A stretch of DNA of 64,000 nucleotides from Escherichia hormaechei_A (lineage in GTDB: Bacteria > Pseudomonadota > Gammaproteobacteria > Enterobacterales > Enterobacteriaceae), in contig CP170191.1 in the NCBI GenBank assembly GCA_042434945.1, forward strand, positions 1,922,001 to 1,986,000. The letters are read 5' to 3'. Position 1 is the first letter of the stretch; each line of letters opens with the position of its first letter. A model generated the notes under the pieces. The model was not told the DNA's origin, did not search any database, and saw only the letters and a list, made by a program, of their open reading frames with translations. Shown in pieces: positions 1-9,194 of the stretch. The position numbers were made by a program, and so were the translations under genes.

Positions 1-1221
1 TTCAGGCAGTTCAAGCCATAAAAAGTAGCCGCTGTCGTTATGATGGATTTTGACGCCGGCAGGCATATGACGCAAAAGCGATTGCCAGGCCTGCTGTTTG
101 CGTTCAGCAAGCGTGCGTCGCAGACGGCGAAGGTGGGCGTCGTAACGTTTGGTCGCCAGGTAATCCACCAGCGCCAGCTGCATGGGAGAGCTGGTGGACA
201 ACGTACTCATCAGCTGCAACTGCTGAATACGGCGCGCATGTTTTCCCGCCGCCACCCAGCCAATACGGAAACCGGCCACCAGACACTTGGAGAATGAGGA
301 GCAGTGCAACGTCATATCCTGCTTATCCCAGGCCTTTGCCGGAAGCGGCTTTTCACGGCCAAAGTAGAGTTCGCTGTAAACATCGTCTTCAATCAGCGTG
401 ACGTTATGCCGGGTGAGTAAGGCCACCAGCTGAGCTTTCTTCTCTGCACTCAGCGTGAAGCCGAGCGGGTTCTGACTGTTGGTCATCAGCCAGCAGGCTT
501 TCACCGGATAATCATTTAACGCCTGCTCAAGGGCACTGAGATCGATGCCCTCACGCACGTCAGTGGCAACCGACAGCGCTTTCAGTTTCAGACGTTCAAG
601 CGCCTGGAGTGCACCATAAAAACAGGGGTTTTCAACGATAACCCAGTCCCCTGGTTCAGTCACAGCCTGCAAACTGAGGTTAAGCGCCTCAAGCGCGCCC
701 GCGGTGATCACAATTTCATCCGGGGAGATATTCATTCCCTGCTGAGCGTAGCGGCGGGCAATGGCATGACGTAAGTCGACGTTACCCGGCGGCAGGTTTT
801 CGATCACGCTCATGGCGGTAGCCGTTTTGCTGACGTTAGCCAGCGATCGGTTGAGTTGCTGAAGCGGGAAAAGGCGCGGATCGGGAAACGCCGAGGCAAA
901 AGGGACAACGGAGGGGTCGCGGCTGGCCTGTAGCACGTCGAAAATATAGGTGTTGATGTCGACCACTTCATCGCGCATCACCTGCGCGGGCGGTGCAGGC
1001 TGGTGTGTGGTCGGGCGGGCGGCAACGTAATAGCCTGACTGCGGTCTGGCAACAATGCGCCCCTGACTTTCCAGCATCTGATACGCGTGGCCCACGGTCA
1101 TAAAACTCATGCCGCTGCTTGCCACCTGCTCTCGCAGAGAAGGCAGCTTATCGCCCGGCAACCATACGCCAAGCTCAATCTGCGAGATAATTTGTTGCGC
1201 CAGACGCTGGTATTTTTTCAT
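1..1221 (-). CDS. ydcR: MocR/GntR-type regulator with aminotransferase domain, C-terminus outside window
   Basis: The first 407 residues of a YdcR-like protein are present; the C-terminal part runs off the left edge (E. coli YdcR is about 468 residues). Residues 1-75 form a GntR winged helix with LPSLREQVASSGMSFMTV. The rest is a fold-type I aminotransferase domain with the PLP lysine (about Lys312) in SSFSKCLVAGFRIGW. The ATG is preceded by AAGGAGAATCTG, a strong ribosome site. MocR proteins are usually PLP-sensing regulators, but the target here is unknown. In E. coli ydcR lies far from hslJ, so the local order is rearranged. Confidence 0.88.
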   Translation of the reverse strand, partial: MKKYQRLAQQIISQIELGVWLPGDKLPSLREQVASSGMSFMTVGHAYQMLESQGRIVARPQSGYYVAARPTTHQPAPPAQVMRDEVVDINTYIFDVLQASRDPSVVPFASAFPDPRLFPLQQLNRSLANVSKTATAMSVIENLPPGNVDLRHAIARRYAQQGMNISPDEIVITAGALEALNLSLQAVTEPGDWVIVENPCFYGALQALERLKLKALSVATDVREGIDLSALEQALNDYPVKACWLMTNSQNPLGFTLSAEKKAQLVALLTRHNVTLIEDDVYSELYFGREKPLPAKAWDKQDMTLHCSSFSKCLVAGFRIGWVAAGKHARRIQQLQLMSTLSTSSPMQLALVDYLATKRYDAHLRRLRRTLAERKQQAWQSLLRHMPAGVKIHHNDSGYFLWLELPE

Positions 1222-1303
1222 CAGATTCTCCTTATTGCTGACAGTGTATATCAGCAGGAGAAAAAGAGAAGATTTTGCTAACTGTTATAGGAAACGCGGC
1301 AGA

Positions 1304-1492
1304 TTACTTGCGGTACTCTGTAATGTGATTCTGAGCAGAACGCGCTGCGGCCAGGTGGTCGAGCGTGATCATCGACGATTTGCAGAAAATGCATTTCGCG
1401 CCGAACGGATTTTTGTCAGACACATCAAAAGCTGAGGTGCGGTACTGCGAGCCATGACAGCATGGGCAGCGGAAATGGATATAAGAAGTCAT
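1304..1492 (-). CDS. YmcF/YnfQ-like small cold-shock zinc-ribbon protein
   Basis: A 62-residue protein with two CxxC pairs (CPCC near residue 9 and CIFC near residue 34), the layout of a small zinc ribbon. It closely resembles E. coli YmcF and YnfQ, small proteins encoded next to cspA-family genes and reported to be cold-induced. The start has GGAGAATCCT just upstream. I see no cspA-family ORF beside it, but about 130 bases upstream of the start there is a cold-box-like element. The molecular function is unknown. Confidence 0.72.
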   Translation of the reverse strand: MTSYIHFRCPCCHGSQYRTSAFDVSDKNPFGAKCIFCKSSMITLDHLAAARSAQNHITEYRK

Positions 1493-1885
1493 AGGATTCT
1501 CCTGTAAACGTAAAAACGTAAATTACTCATGAGCCGATCAGGCAATAAATGGTTCGATACAAAACTAATCGGAATGTAGATAAAGACCCAAGAGAGGCTG
1601 CGGAGAGGCACAACGTGATGAGAACTGCTTTATAAAACTACGTCAGATATTTATTTGGATTCAAAACCAGAAATCCATTAACGCATGTTGCTGGCGACAA
1701 AGCAAGCTGTTTAATGCGTAAAAATCATAAAAAGAAATTTTTTATTCTTCCTTGTTACCTATATCAGCCAGATAAAGTTCAGCTTTTCCCACAACTGTTA
1801 TAGATAAATTATCGATTTCTGCTTCTGATATCTCATTTGCCGCCTCTCTATCATAACAGTACACCGTTTAACATTGAGGCAGTGC
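1493..1885. other. Divergent intergenic region, ymcF-like leader and cio promoter area
   Basis: This 393-bp AT-rich stretch separates the ymcF-like gene (minus) from cioA (plus). The half next to ymcF holds the cold-box-like leader. The half next to cioA (about 1700-1885) must carry the oxidase promoter, but I see no convincing FNR or ArcA palindrome in it. No coding sequence of a csp gene can be read in either direction. Confidence 0.6.
1623..1645 (-). promoter_or_regulatory. Cold-box-like element at the 5' end of the ymcF-like leader
   Basis: On the minus strand the site begins TGACGTAG and ends AAAGCAGTT. The cspA-family cold box begins TGACGTACAG and ends TTAAAGCAGT. The position implies a leader of about 150-160 nt before the ymcF-like start at 1492, similar to the long leaders of cspA-type mRNAs. 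The match is by eye and the transcription start is not known. Confidence 0.5.
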
Positions 1886-3280
1886 ATGTTTGGTTTAGAT
1901 GCGTTTCATCTTGCGCGAATACAGTTCGCCTTTACCGTATCCTTTCATATTATTTTTCCGGCGATAACCATTGGCCTGGCGAGCTATCTCGCCGTGCTGG
2001 AAGGGCTGTGGTTGAAAACAAAAAATCCCGTCTGGCGCTCGCTGTACCATTTCTGGTCGAAGATCTTCGCCGTCAACTTTGGGATGGGCGTGGTCTCCGG
2101 CCTGGTGATGGCTTATCAGTTTGGCACTAACTGGAGTGGGTTTTCCCAGTTTGCGGGCAGTATTACCGGCCCCCTGCTGACCTATGAAGTGCTTACCGCG
2201 TTCTTCCTTGAGGCGGGGTTCCTCGGGGTAATGTTGTTTGGCTGGAATAAGGTCGGGCCAGGGCTGCACTTCTTTTCGACCTGCATGGTCGCACTGGGGA
2301 CCCTCATGTCCACGTTCTGGATCCTCTCGTCAAACAGCTGGATGCAGACACCGCAAGGGTATGAAATCATCAACGGTCAGGTCGTTCCGGTGGACTGGTT
2401 TGCCGTGGTGTTTAACCCCTCCTTCCCTTACCGCCTGCTGCACATGTCGATAGCGGCATTTCTCAGCAGCGCGCTGTTTGTCGGTGCTTCCGCGGCCTGG
2501 CATTTGCTGCGCGGAAACAATACGCCCGCTATTCGCAACATGTTTTCCATGGCGTTGTGGATGACGTTGATCGTGGCCCCAGTCCAGGCGCTGGTGGGGG
2601 ATATGCACGGGCTTAACACCTTAAAACACCAGCCAGCGAAAATAGCCGCCATAGAAGGCCACTGGGAGAATCCGCCGGGTGAGCCTACCCCACTGCTGCT
2701 ATTTGGCTGGCCGGATATGGAGCAGGAACGGACCCGTTTTGGCCTGGAAATTCCCGCTCTCGGCAGCCTGATCCTGACCCACAGTCTCGATAAACAGGTT
2801 CCGGCATTAAAGGAGTTCCCAAAAGAAGATCGCCCGAACGCCACCATTGTCTTCTGGTCTTTCCGCATCATGGCCGGCCTGGGAATGTTGATGCTGCTCC
2901 TGGGCGTGACGGCAATCTGGCTGCGTTATAAACAGCGCCTTTATACCTCACGTTCCTTCCTGTGGTTTGCCCTGCTGATGGGGCCGTCCGGGCTGATCGC
3001 GATCCTCGCCGGATGGGTAACAACGGAGGTCGGCCGCCAGCCCTGGGTCGTCTATGGTCTACAGCGTACAAAGGATGCGGTTTCCGCGCATGGCGATCTG
3101 CACATGAGCGTCAGTTTGCTGGCCTTCTTCGTGGTTTATACCGCGGTATTCGGCGTGGGTTACAGCTATATGGTGCGTCTGATTAAAAAAGGGCCGCAGC
3201 CCCATGAATCCTTCGCGACTGAATCCGATGGCCGCCCTGCTCGTCCGCTTTCTGCCGTCACCACTGAATTTAAGGAGTAA
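1886..3280 (+). CDS. Cytochrome bd-type (cyanide-insensitive) quinol oxidase subunit I
   Basis: A 464-residue multi-spanning membrane protein of the CydA family. It holds the haems and oxidises quinol while reducing oxygen to water. The N-terminus MFGLDAFHLARIQFAF is typical, His21 in SFHIIFPA is a haem ligand position, and the GRQPW motif lies near residue 382. It lacks the long Q-loop insertion of E. coli CydA, so it belongs with the short-loop CioA group, which includes cyanide-resistant oxidases. ATG at 1886 after TTGAGGC is preferred over a TTG at 1874. It forms an operon with the next two genes. It is unlike E. coli cydA and appC in context. Confidence 0.9.
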   Translation: MFGLDAFHLARIQFAFTVSFHIIFPAITIGLASYLAVLEGLWLKTKNPVWRSLYHFWSKIFAVNFGMGVVSGLVMAYQFGTNWSGFSQFAGSITGPLLTYEVLTAFFLEAGFLGVMLFGWNKVGPGLHFFSTCMVALGTLMSTFWILSSNSWMQTPQGYEIINGQVVPVDWFAVVFNPSFPYRLLHMSIAAFLSSALFVGASAAWHLLRGNNTPAIRNMFSMALWMTLIVAPVQALVGDMHGLNTLKHQPAKIAAIEGHWENPPGEPTPLLLFGWPDMEQERTRFGLEIPALGSLILTHSLDKQVPALKEFPKEDRPNATIVFWSFRIMAGLGMLMLLLGVTAIWLRYKQRLYTSRSFLWFALLMGPSGLIAILAGWVTTEVGRQPWVVYGLQRTKDAVSAHGDLHMSVSLLAFFVVYTAVFGVGYSYMVRLIKKGPQPHESFATESDGRPARPLSAVTTEFKE

Positions 3281-3285
3281 CCGTA

Positions 3286-4296
3286 ATGGGTATCGATCTT
3301 TCCATTATCTGGTTCGTGATTATCGTTTTCGCCACGTTGATGTATATCGTGATGGACGGTTTTGATCTGGGGATAGGCATCCTGTTTCCGGCAACGCCGA
3401 ATGCGGACGACCGCGACGTGATGGTCAATAGCGTGGCTCCCGTCTGGGATGGCAACGAAACCTGGCTGGTGCTTGGCGGTGCGGCCCTGTTTGGCGCCTT
3501 TCCTCTCGCCTATGCGGTTATCATCGACGCGCTAACCATTCCACTGACAATAATGCTGATCGGGCTTATATTTCGTGGCGTCGCCTTCGAATTTCGCTTC
3601 AAGGCCACTCCGGCGCACCGCCCGTTCTGGGATAAGGCCTTTATTGGCGGATCAATTGTGGCGACCTTCAGCCAGGGCATCACCGTCGGCGCGGTCATCC
3701 ATGGGTTCAGCATCACTGGTCGCGCTTACAGCGGTGGTCCGTTTGACTGGTTTACCGCGTTCAATTTTTTCTGCGGTGCGGGTCTTGTAGTGGCTTACGC
3801 GCTGCTAGGTTCAACGTGGCTGGTAATGAAAAGCGAAAATGCCCTGCAACAGCGGATGCGTCAGGTATCGAAAGTGCTTCTGCTCCTGCTTCTGGTATTC
3901 ATTGCAGTAATCAGTATCTGGACCCCTCTCGCCCAACCAGCTATTGCTGCGCGCTGGTTTACGCTGCCGAATCTGTTTTATCTGCTGCCCGTTCCTGCGC
4001 TGGTTGCGATCCTGAGTCTGTGCCAGTGGCGCTGCCTGAACGATCCTGCGAGCCATACTCTGCCGTTTATTATGACATTAGGGCTGGTTTTTCTTGGCTT
4101 TAGCGGGCTTGGGATCAGCATCTGGCCGCATATTATCCCGCCGGACATTACCCTGTGGCAGGCCGCTGCGCCAGTCCAAAGCCAGGGCTTTATGTTAGTG
4201 GGTGCACTGTTGATCATTCCCGTGATTCTGGTCTACACCTTCTGGAGTTATTACGTTTTTCGCGGAAAAGTACAGCATGCGGAGGGTTATCACTGA
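3286..4296 (+). CDS. Cytochrome bd-type (cyanide-insensitive) quinol oxidase subunit II
   Basis: A 336-residue polytopic membrane protein of the CydB/CioB family, the partner of subunit I. The N-terminal segment with MDGFDLGIGILFP is the conserved first-helix signature. It starts 5 bp after the cioA stop; the ribosome site AAGGAGTAACCGT overlaps that stop, indicating coupled expression. Its TGA overlaps the ATG of the small third gene. Confidence 0.92.
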   Translation: MGIDLSIIWFVIIVFATLMYIVMDGFDLGIGILFPATPNADDRDVMVNSVAPVWDGNETWLVLGGAALFGAFPLAYAVIIDALTIPLTIMLIGLIFRGVAFEFRFKATPAHRPFWDKAFIGGSIVATFSQGITVGAVIHGFSITGRAYSGGPFDWFTAFNFFCGAGLVVAYALLGSTWLVMKSENALQQRMRQVSKVLLLLLLVFIAVISIWTPLAQPAIAARWFTLPNLFYLLPVPALVAILSLCQWRCLNDPASHTLPFIMTLGLVFLGFSGLGISIWPHIIPPDITLWQAAAPVQSQGFMLVGALLIIPVILVYTFWSYYVFRGKVQHAEGYH

Positions 4297-4424
4297 TGCA
4301 ACAACCTGTATGGAAACGTTTGATGTGGCTTGCCATCATCTGGGGCGGCAGCGTTCTGGCGCTGGCCTGCGTAAGTATGCTTTTTAAAATGCTGATGGCC
4401 GCAGCCGGATTTAAATCGCACTAA
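4296..4424 (+). CDS. DUF2474 family single-span membrane peptide of the bd oxidase operon
   Basis: A 42-residue peptide starting MQQPVWKRLMWLAIIWGGSV and ending GFKSH, with one transmembrane helix. Its ATG overlaps the cioB stop as TGATG. DUF2474 peptides follow cioAB operons and are thought to parallel CydX, a small subunit that stabilises bd oxidase. That role is inferred. A G+C-rich hairpin (GACCGGG...CCCGGTC) follows at about 4431-4454 but has no T-run. Confidence 0.85.
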   Translation: MQQPVWKRLMWLAIIWGGSVLALACVSMLFKMLMAAAGFKSH

Positions 4425-4546
4425 CTCACTGACCGGGTGCGCCGCCGCCCGGTCCCTTCCCGCACTTTCAGATAAACCCCATTAACACCCAGGAGGGTAT
4501 GGTTACACTGAAAAAATATTTACGGTATTGATAGTTTGAGAAAAAA

Positions 4547-4984
4547 ATGAAAAAGCTCGCGGCAGTAAGTTTAATCAGCCTCGCACTGGCTGGATGCGTT
4601 AATCCTGGTAAAGCCTCCGTTCAGACCGAACAGCTAGAGAATCATCGTTTCGTTCTGGAAAATGTGGATGGCAAAGCGGTTAAAGGCGGGAAAACCCAGC
4701 CTGAAATTCGCTTCAGTGCGCAACCCAATATCAGCCTGATTAACAACATTGTCGTCTCCGGCACAATGTGCAACGGCTTCAACGGCCAGGGGAAACTGTC
4801 CGAAGGAGAGTTGACGGTCAAAACGCTGGCAATGACGCGGAAACTCTGCACCGAGCCGCAGCTAAATGAACTGGATCAGACCATCGCCGATATGCTACGC
4901 ACAGGCGCACAGGTAGACCTGACCGAAGACCAGTTAACGCTGGCGACAGCCAATAAAACATTGATGTTTAAGCGAGTTGAATAA
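4547..4984 (+). CDS. hslJ: Heat shock lipoprotein HslJ (META domain)
   Basis: A 145-residue protein with a lipobox LAGC at Cys17 followed by a META domain including the conserved SGTMCNGFNGQG and LAMTRKLC segments. E. coli HslJ is a heat-inducible outer-membrane lipoprotein connected with novobiocin resistance. It is readily recognised as HslJ but diverged from the K-12 sequence. It ends one base before the convergent ydbJ. Confidence 0.93.
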   Translation: MKKLAAVSLISLALAGCVNPGKASVQTEQLENHRFVLENVDGKAVKGGKTQPEIRFSAQPNISLINNIVVSGTMCNGFNGQGKLSEGELTVKTLAMTRKLCTEPQLNELDQTIADMLRTGAQVDLTEDQLTLATANKTLMFKRVE

Positions 4985-4985
4985 C

Positions 4986-5252
4986 TCAGTAGCTTCCGCA
5001 CGAACCTACGGCAAGCGACTGCTCACTACAGCGTTTGCCATTTGGCAATGCGCACATGCCGATGGCGGAGCCATCGAGCTGACGGGCAACGGAGAGTGAA
5101 CCGCCGATCATTGCGCAGTTGGCCTGACCTGAACTGGACATCGCCGCCCGCATACCTGGCGTAACGTGTGCCGCTGTCGCCTGCTGTACAGGTTCATTGC
5201 TGCATGCCGACAACAGTAACGCGGCACATCCGACCCAAAATGCTGAACGCAT
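4986..5252 (-). CDS. ydbJ: DUF333 lipoprotein YdbJ
   Basis: An 88-residue small lipoprotein with signal peptide and lipobox LLSAC (Cys17), then a DUF333 domain with ANCAMIGGSL and GMCALPNGKRC. The start at 5252 is chosen because GGAGGAAGGT lies just upstream and the signal peptide begins here; longer in-frame starts lack both. Function is unknown. The hslJ-ydbJ convergent pair next to nifJ follows E. coli order. Confidence 0.88.
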   Translation of the reverse strand: MRSAFWVGCAALLLSACSNEPVQQATAAHVTPGMRAAMSSSGQANCAMIGGSLSVARQLDGSAIGMCALPNGKRCSEQSLAVGSCGSY

Positions 5253-5519
5253 ACCTTCCTCCCCATAATTAACGCGAAACCTATGCATAATAGGCATCAC
5301 GCGCCGCATCGTCGAGAGCGGATGTGCGTATTTATGCGCCCTGGTAACAATTTCTCGCAATTTTTTAACGCGAGTAGCCATCGAGTCATTGATACAGCGC
5401 ATACCAAGGACACAAAAGCGAAAATCGTAAAACCTGAGCTTTGCTAAAATACACAGATAATATTCAGGGTCTGTCGTCGTTTTTCAGGCCCCTCTTTTTG
5501 CGCAATGTAAGGGTGTCAT

Positions 5520-8500
5520 ATGATTACTATTGACGGTAATGGCGCGGTTGCTTCGGTCGCATTTCGCACCAGTGAAGTTATCGCCATCTACCCTATTACC
5601 CCCAGTTCCACGATGGCAGAACAGGCTGATGCCTGGGCCGGAAACGGCTTAAAGAACGTTTGGGGAGACACACCACGCGTGGTTGAAATGCAGTCGGAAG
5701 CGGGTGCTATCGCTACCGTGCATGGCGCTTTGCAGACGGGTGCCCTTTCAACATCGTTTACGTCATCGCAGGGTTTGCTGCTGATGATCCCGACGCTGTA
5801 CAAACTGGCAGGCGAACTAACACCGTTTGTCCTGCATGTAGCGGCACGTACCGTTGCCACACATGCACTCTCTATTTTTGGCGATCATTCCGACGTTATG
5901 GCGGTGCGCCAGACGGGTTGCGCGATGTTGTGTGCAGCAAACGTCCAGGAAGCGCAAGACTTTGCTCTCATTTCGCAAATCGCGACGCTGAAAAGCCGCG
6001 TGCCATTTATTCATTTCTTTGATGGTTTCCGCACGTCCCACGAAATCAATAAAATTGTCCCGCTGGCCGATGACACGATTCTTGATCTCATGCCGCAGGT
6101 CGAAATTGATGCTCATCGCGCCCGGGCACTCAACCCGGAACATCCGGTGATCCGCGGTACGTCCGCCAATCCTGACACTTATTTCCAGTCTCGCGAAGCC
6201 ACCAACCCATGGTACAACGCGGTCTATGACCATGTTGAACAGGCGATGAATGATTTCTCTGCCGCGACAGGTCGTCAGTATCAGCCGTTTGAATATTACG
6301 GGCATCCGCAAGCGGAACGGGTGATTATCCTGATGGGCTCTGCCATTGGCACCTGTGAAGAAGTGGTTGATGAATTGCTAACCCGTGGCGAAAAAGTTGG
6401 CGTGCTGAAAGTTCGCCTGTACCGCCCCTTCTCCGCTAAACATTTACTGCAAGCTCTGCCGGGATCCGTACGCAGCGTGGCGGTACTGGACAGAACCAAA
6501 GAACCCGGTGCCCAGGCAGAACCGCTCTATCTGGATGTAATGACCGCACTGGCAGAAGCCTTTAATAATGGCGAGCGCGAAACTCTGCCCCGTGTCATTG
6601 GTGGGCGCTATGGTCTTTCATCCAAAGAATTTGGCCCAGACTGTGTACTGGCGGTATTTGCCGAGCTCAACGCGGCTAAACCGAAAGCGCGCTTTACGGT
6701 TGGTATTTACGATGATGTGACCAATCTGTCACTGCCGTTGCCGGAAAACACCCTGCCAAACTCGGCGAAACTGGAAGCCTTGTTTTATGGCCTTGGTAGT
6801 GATGGCAGCGTTTCCGCGACCAAAAACAATATCAAGATTATCGGTAATTCCACGCCGTGGTACGCACAGGGCTATTTTGTTTACGACTCCAAAAAGGCGG
6901 GCGGCCTGACGGTTTCTCACCTTCGAGTGAGCGAACAGCCGATTCGTTCCGCTTATCTCATTTCCCAGGCTGATTTTGTTGGCTGCCACCAGTTGCAGTT
7001 TATCGATAAATATCAGATGGCTGAGCGTTTAAAACCTGGCGGCATTTTCCTGCTCAACACGCCGTACAGCGCAGATGAAGTGTGGTCGAGCTTGCCGCAA
7101 GAAGTTCAGGCCGTGTTAAACCAGAAAAAAGCGCGCTTCTATGTGATTAACGCGGCGAAAATCGCCCGCGAATGTGGCCTGGCGGCCCGTATTAATACCG
7201 TCATGCAGATGGCTTTTTTCCATCTGACGCAAATTCTGCCTGGCGATAGCGCCCTCGCAGAATTGCAGGGTGCGATTGCCAAAAGTTACAGTAGCAAAGG
7301 CCAGGATCTGGTGGAACGCAACTGGCAGGCTCTGGCGCTGGCGCGTGAATCCGTAGAAGAAGTTCCGTTGCAACCGGTAAATCCGCACAGCGCCAATCGA
7401 CCGCCAGTGGTTTCCGATGCCGCCCCTGATTTCGTGAAAACCGTAACCGCTGCGATGCTCGCCGGGCTTGGTGACGCCCTCCCCGTTTCGGCGCTGCCGC
7501 CAGACGGCACCTGGCCGATGGGCACTACGCGCTGGGAAAAACGCAATATCGCCGAAGAGATCCCCATCTGGAAAGAGGAACTCTGTACCCAATGTAACCA
7601 CTGCGTTGCCGCTTGCCCACACTCAGCTATTCGCGCAAAAGTGGTGCCGCCTGAAGCGATGGAAAACGCCCCTGCCAGCCTGCATTCGCTGGATGTGAAA
7701 TCGCGTGATATGCGCGGGCAGAAATATGTCTTGCAGGTGGCACCGGAAGATTGCACCGGTTGTAACCTGTGCGTCGAAGTTTGCCCGGCGAAAGACCGTC
7801 AGAATCCAGAGATTAAAGCCATCAATATGATGTCTCGCCTGGAACATGTCGAAGAAGAGAAAATCAATTACGATTTCTTCCTCAACCTGCCAGAAATCGA
7901 CCGTAGCAAACTGGAACGTATTGATATTCGTACATCGCAGCTGATTACACCGCTGTTTGAATATTCAGGTGCTTGCTCCGGTTGTGGCGAGACGCCGTAT
8001 ATTAAATTACTGACTCAGCTCTATGGCGACCGGATGTTGATCGCTAACGCCACTGGCTGTTCTTCAATTTATGGCGGTAACCTGCCCTCTACACCGTATA
8101 CCACCGATGCCAACGGTCGTGGGCCGGCATGGGCGAACTCTCTATTTGAAGATAATGCCGAATTTGGCCTTGGTTTCCGCCTGACGGTCGATCAACACCG
8201 TGTCCGCGTGCTGCGTCTGCTGGATCAATTTGCCGATAAAATCCCGGCGGAATTACTGACGGCGTTGAAATCAGACGCCACGCCAGAGGTTCGTCGTGAA
8301 CAGGTTGCAGCTTTACGCCAGCAACTCAACGATGTTGCCGAAGCACATGAACTGCTACGTGATGCAGATGCACTGGTGGAAAAATCAATCTGGCTGATTG
8401 GTGGTGATGGCTGGGCTTACGATATCGGCTTTGGCGGTCTGGATCATGTATTGAGTTTGACGGAAAACGTCAACATTCTGGTGCTGGATACGCAATGCTA

Positions 8501-9044
8501 TTCCAACACCGGTGGTCAGGCGTCGAAAGCGACACCGCTGGGTGCAGTAACTAAATTTGGCGAGCACGGCAAACGTAAAGCGCGTAAAGATCTTGGCGTC
8601 AGTATGATGATGTACGGTCATGTTTATGTGGCGCAGATTTCTCTCGGCGCGCAGCTGAACCAGACGGTGAAAGCGATTCAGGAAGCGGAAGCGTATCCGG
8701 GGCCATCGCTGATCATTGCTTATAGCCCGTGTGAAGAGCATGGTTACGATCTGGCACTCAGCCACGACCAGATGCGCCAACTCACAGCTACCGGCTTCTG
8801 GCCGCTATATCGCTTTGATCCGCGTCGTGCCGATGAAGGCAAACTGCCGCTGGCCTTGGATTCACGCCCGCCGTCAGAAGCACTGGAAGAAACGTTACTT
8901 CACGAGCAACGTTTCCGTCGGCTGAATTCGCAGCAGCCAGAAGTGGCAGAACAGTTATGGAAAGATGCTGCAGCTGATTTGCAAAAACGCTATGACTTCC
9001 TGGCACAAATGGCCGGAAAAGCGGAAAAATCGACCAGTGAATAA
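5520..9044 (+). CDS. nifJ: Pyruvate:flavodoxin/ferredoxin oxidoreductase
   Basis: A 1174-residue homodimeric pyruvate oxidoreductase (YdbK in E. coli). It converts pyruvate and CoA to acetyl-CoA and CO2 while reducing flavodoxin or ferredoxin. Three iron-sulfur cluster sites are visible: CTQCNHCVAACP near residue 689, CTGCNLCVEVCP near 745 and CSGCGE near 819. The thiamine diphosphate site GGDGWAYDIGFGG is near 960. Length is full and there is no frameshift. The protein appears essentially identical to E. coli K-12 YdbK, in contrast to hslJ and ydbJ on the left and ompN on the right. A terminator follows. Confidence 0.96.
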   Translation: MITIDGNGAVASVAFRTSEVIAIYPITPSSTMAEQADAWAGNGLKNVWGDTPRVVEMQSEAGAIATVHGALQTGALSTSFTSSQGLLLMIPTLYKLAGELTPFVLHVAARTVATHALSIFGDHSDVMAVRQTGCAMLCAANVQEAQDFALISQIATLKSRVPFIHFFDGFRTSHEINKIVPLADDTILDLMPQVEIDAHRARALNPEHPVIRGTSANPDTYFQSREATNPWYNAVYDHVEQAMNDFSAATGRQYQPFEYYGHPQAERVIILMGSAIGTCEEVVDELLTRGEKVGVLKVRLYRPFSAKHLLQALPGSVRSVAVLDRTKEPGAQAEPLYLDVMTALAEAFNNGERETLPRVIGGRYGLSSKEFGPDCVLAVFAELNAAKPKARFTVGIYDDVTNLSLPLPENTLPNSAKLEALFYGLGSDGSVSATKNNIKIIGNSTPWYAQGYFVYDSKKAGGLTVSHLRVSEQPIRSAYLISQADFVGCHQLQFIDKYQMAERLKPGGIFLLNTPYSADEVWSSLPQEVQAVLNQKKARFYVINAAKIARECGLAARINTVMQMAFFHLTQILPGDSALAELQGAIAKSYSSKGQDLVERNWQALALARESVEEVPLQPVNPHSANRPPVVSDAAPDFVKTVTAAMLAGLGDALPVSALPPDGTWPMGTTRWEKRNIAEEIPIWKEELCTQCNHCVAACPHSAIRAKVVPPEAMENAPASLHSLDVKSRDMRGQKYVLQVAPEDCTGCNLCVEVCPAKDRQNPEIKAINMMSRLEHVEEEKINYDFFLNLPEIDRSKLERIDIRTSQLITPLFEYSGACSGCGETPYIKLLTQLYGDRMLIANATGCSSIYGGNLPSTPYTTDANGRGPAWANSLFEDNAEFGLGFRLTVDQHRVRVLRLLDQFADKIPAELLTALKSDATPEVRREQVAALRQQLNDVAEAHELLRDADALVEKSIWLIGGDGWAYDIGFGGLDHVLSLTENVNILVLDTQCYSNTGGQASKATPLGAVTKFGEHGKRKARKDLGVSMMMYGHVYVAQISLGAQLNQTVKAIQEAEAYPGPSLIIAYSPCEEHGYDLALSHDQMRQLTATGFWPLYRFDPRRADEGKLPLALDSRPPSEALEETLLHEQRFRRLNSQQPEVAEQLWKDAAADLQKRYDFLAQMAGKAEKSTSE

Positions 9045-9048
9045 CTTT

Positions 9049-9075
9049 ATGCCCGGCTTGTCCGGGCATTTTTTT
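9049..9075 (+). terminator. Rho-independent terminator of nifJ
   Basis: The stem TGCCCGG-CTTGT-CCGGGCA is followed by a run of T. It sits 5 bp after the nifJ stop and abuts the oppositely oriented MicC terminator. Confidence 0.85.
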
Positions 9076-9078
9076 GCC

Positions 9079-9194
9079 AAAAAAAGCCCGATGCACGTGC
9101 ACCGGGCGAATCCAGAAGATCGGTGAAAATTGCCTCAATGTTCTGAACAATATTCACGGGAATTATGGATGAAAAAATCTTAAAGGCATATAAC
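9079..9194 (-). ncRNA. micC: MicC small regulatory RNA
   Basis: An Hfq-dependent antisense sRNA that represses OmpC-type porin mRNAs. It lies between nifJ and ompN on the opposite strand, as in E. coli. The RNA 5' end GTTATATGCCTTTA is identical to the seed end of E. coli MicC as I remember it, and the 3' end is a GCCCGG...CGGGC hairpin followed by seven T (9079-9085). The middle differs strongly from E. coli, as expected when only the seed and the Hfq/terminator parts are constrained. Exact 5' and 3' ends are inferred. Confidence 0.85.

Noticed and set aside
1493..1885. Remnant of a cspA-family gene beside the ymcF-like ORF
   Set aside because: No frame on either strand reads KGFGFI-type cold-shock motifs; only leader-like sequence remains.
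4431..4454. G+C-rich hairpin after the bd oxidase operon as intrinsic terminator
   Set aside because: The stem is good, but no T-run follows, so I do not list it as a terminator.
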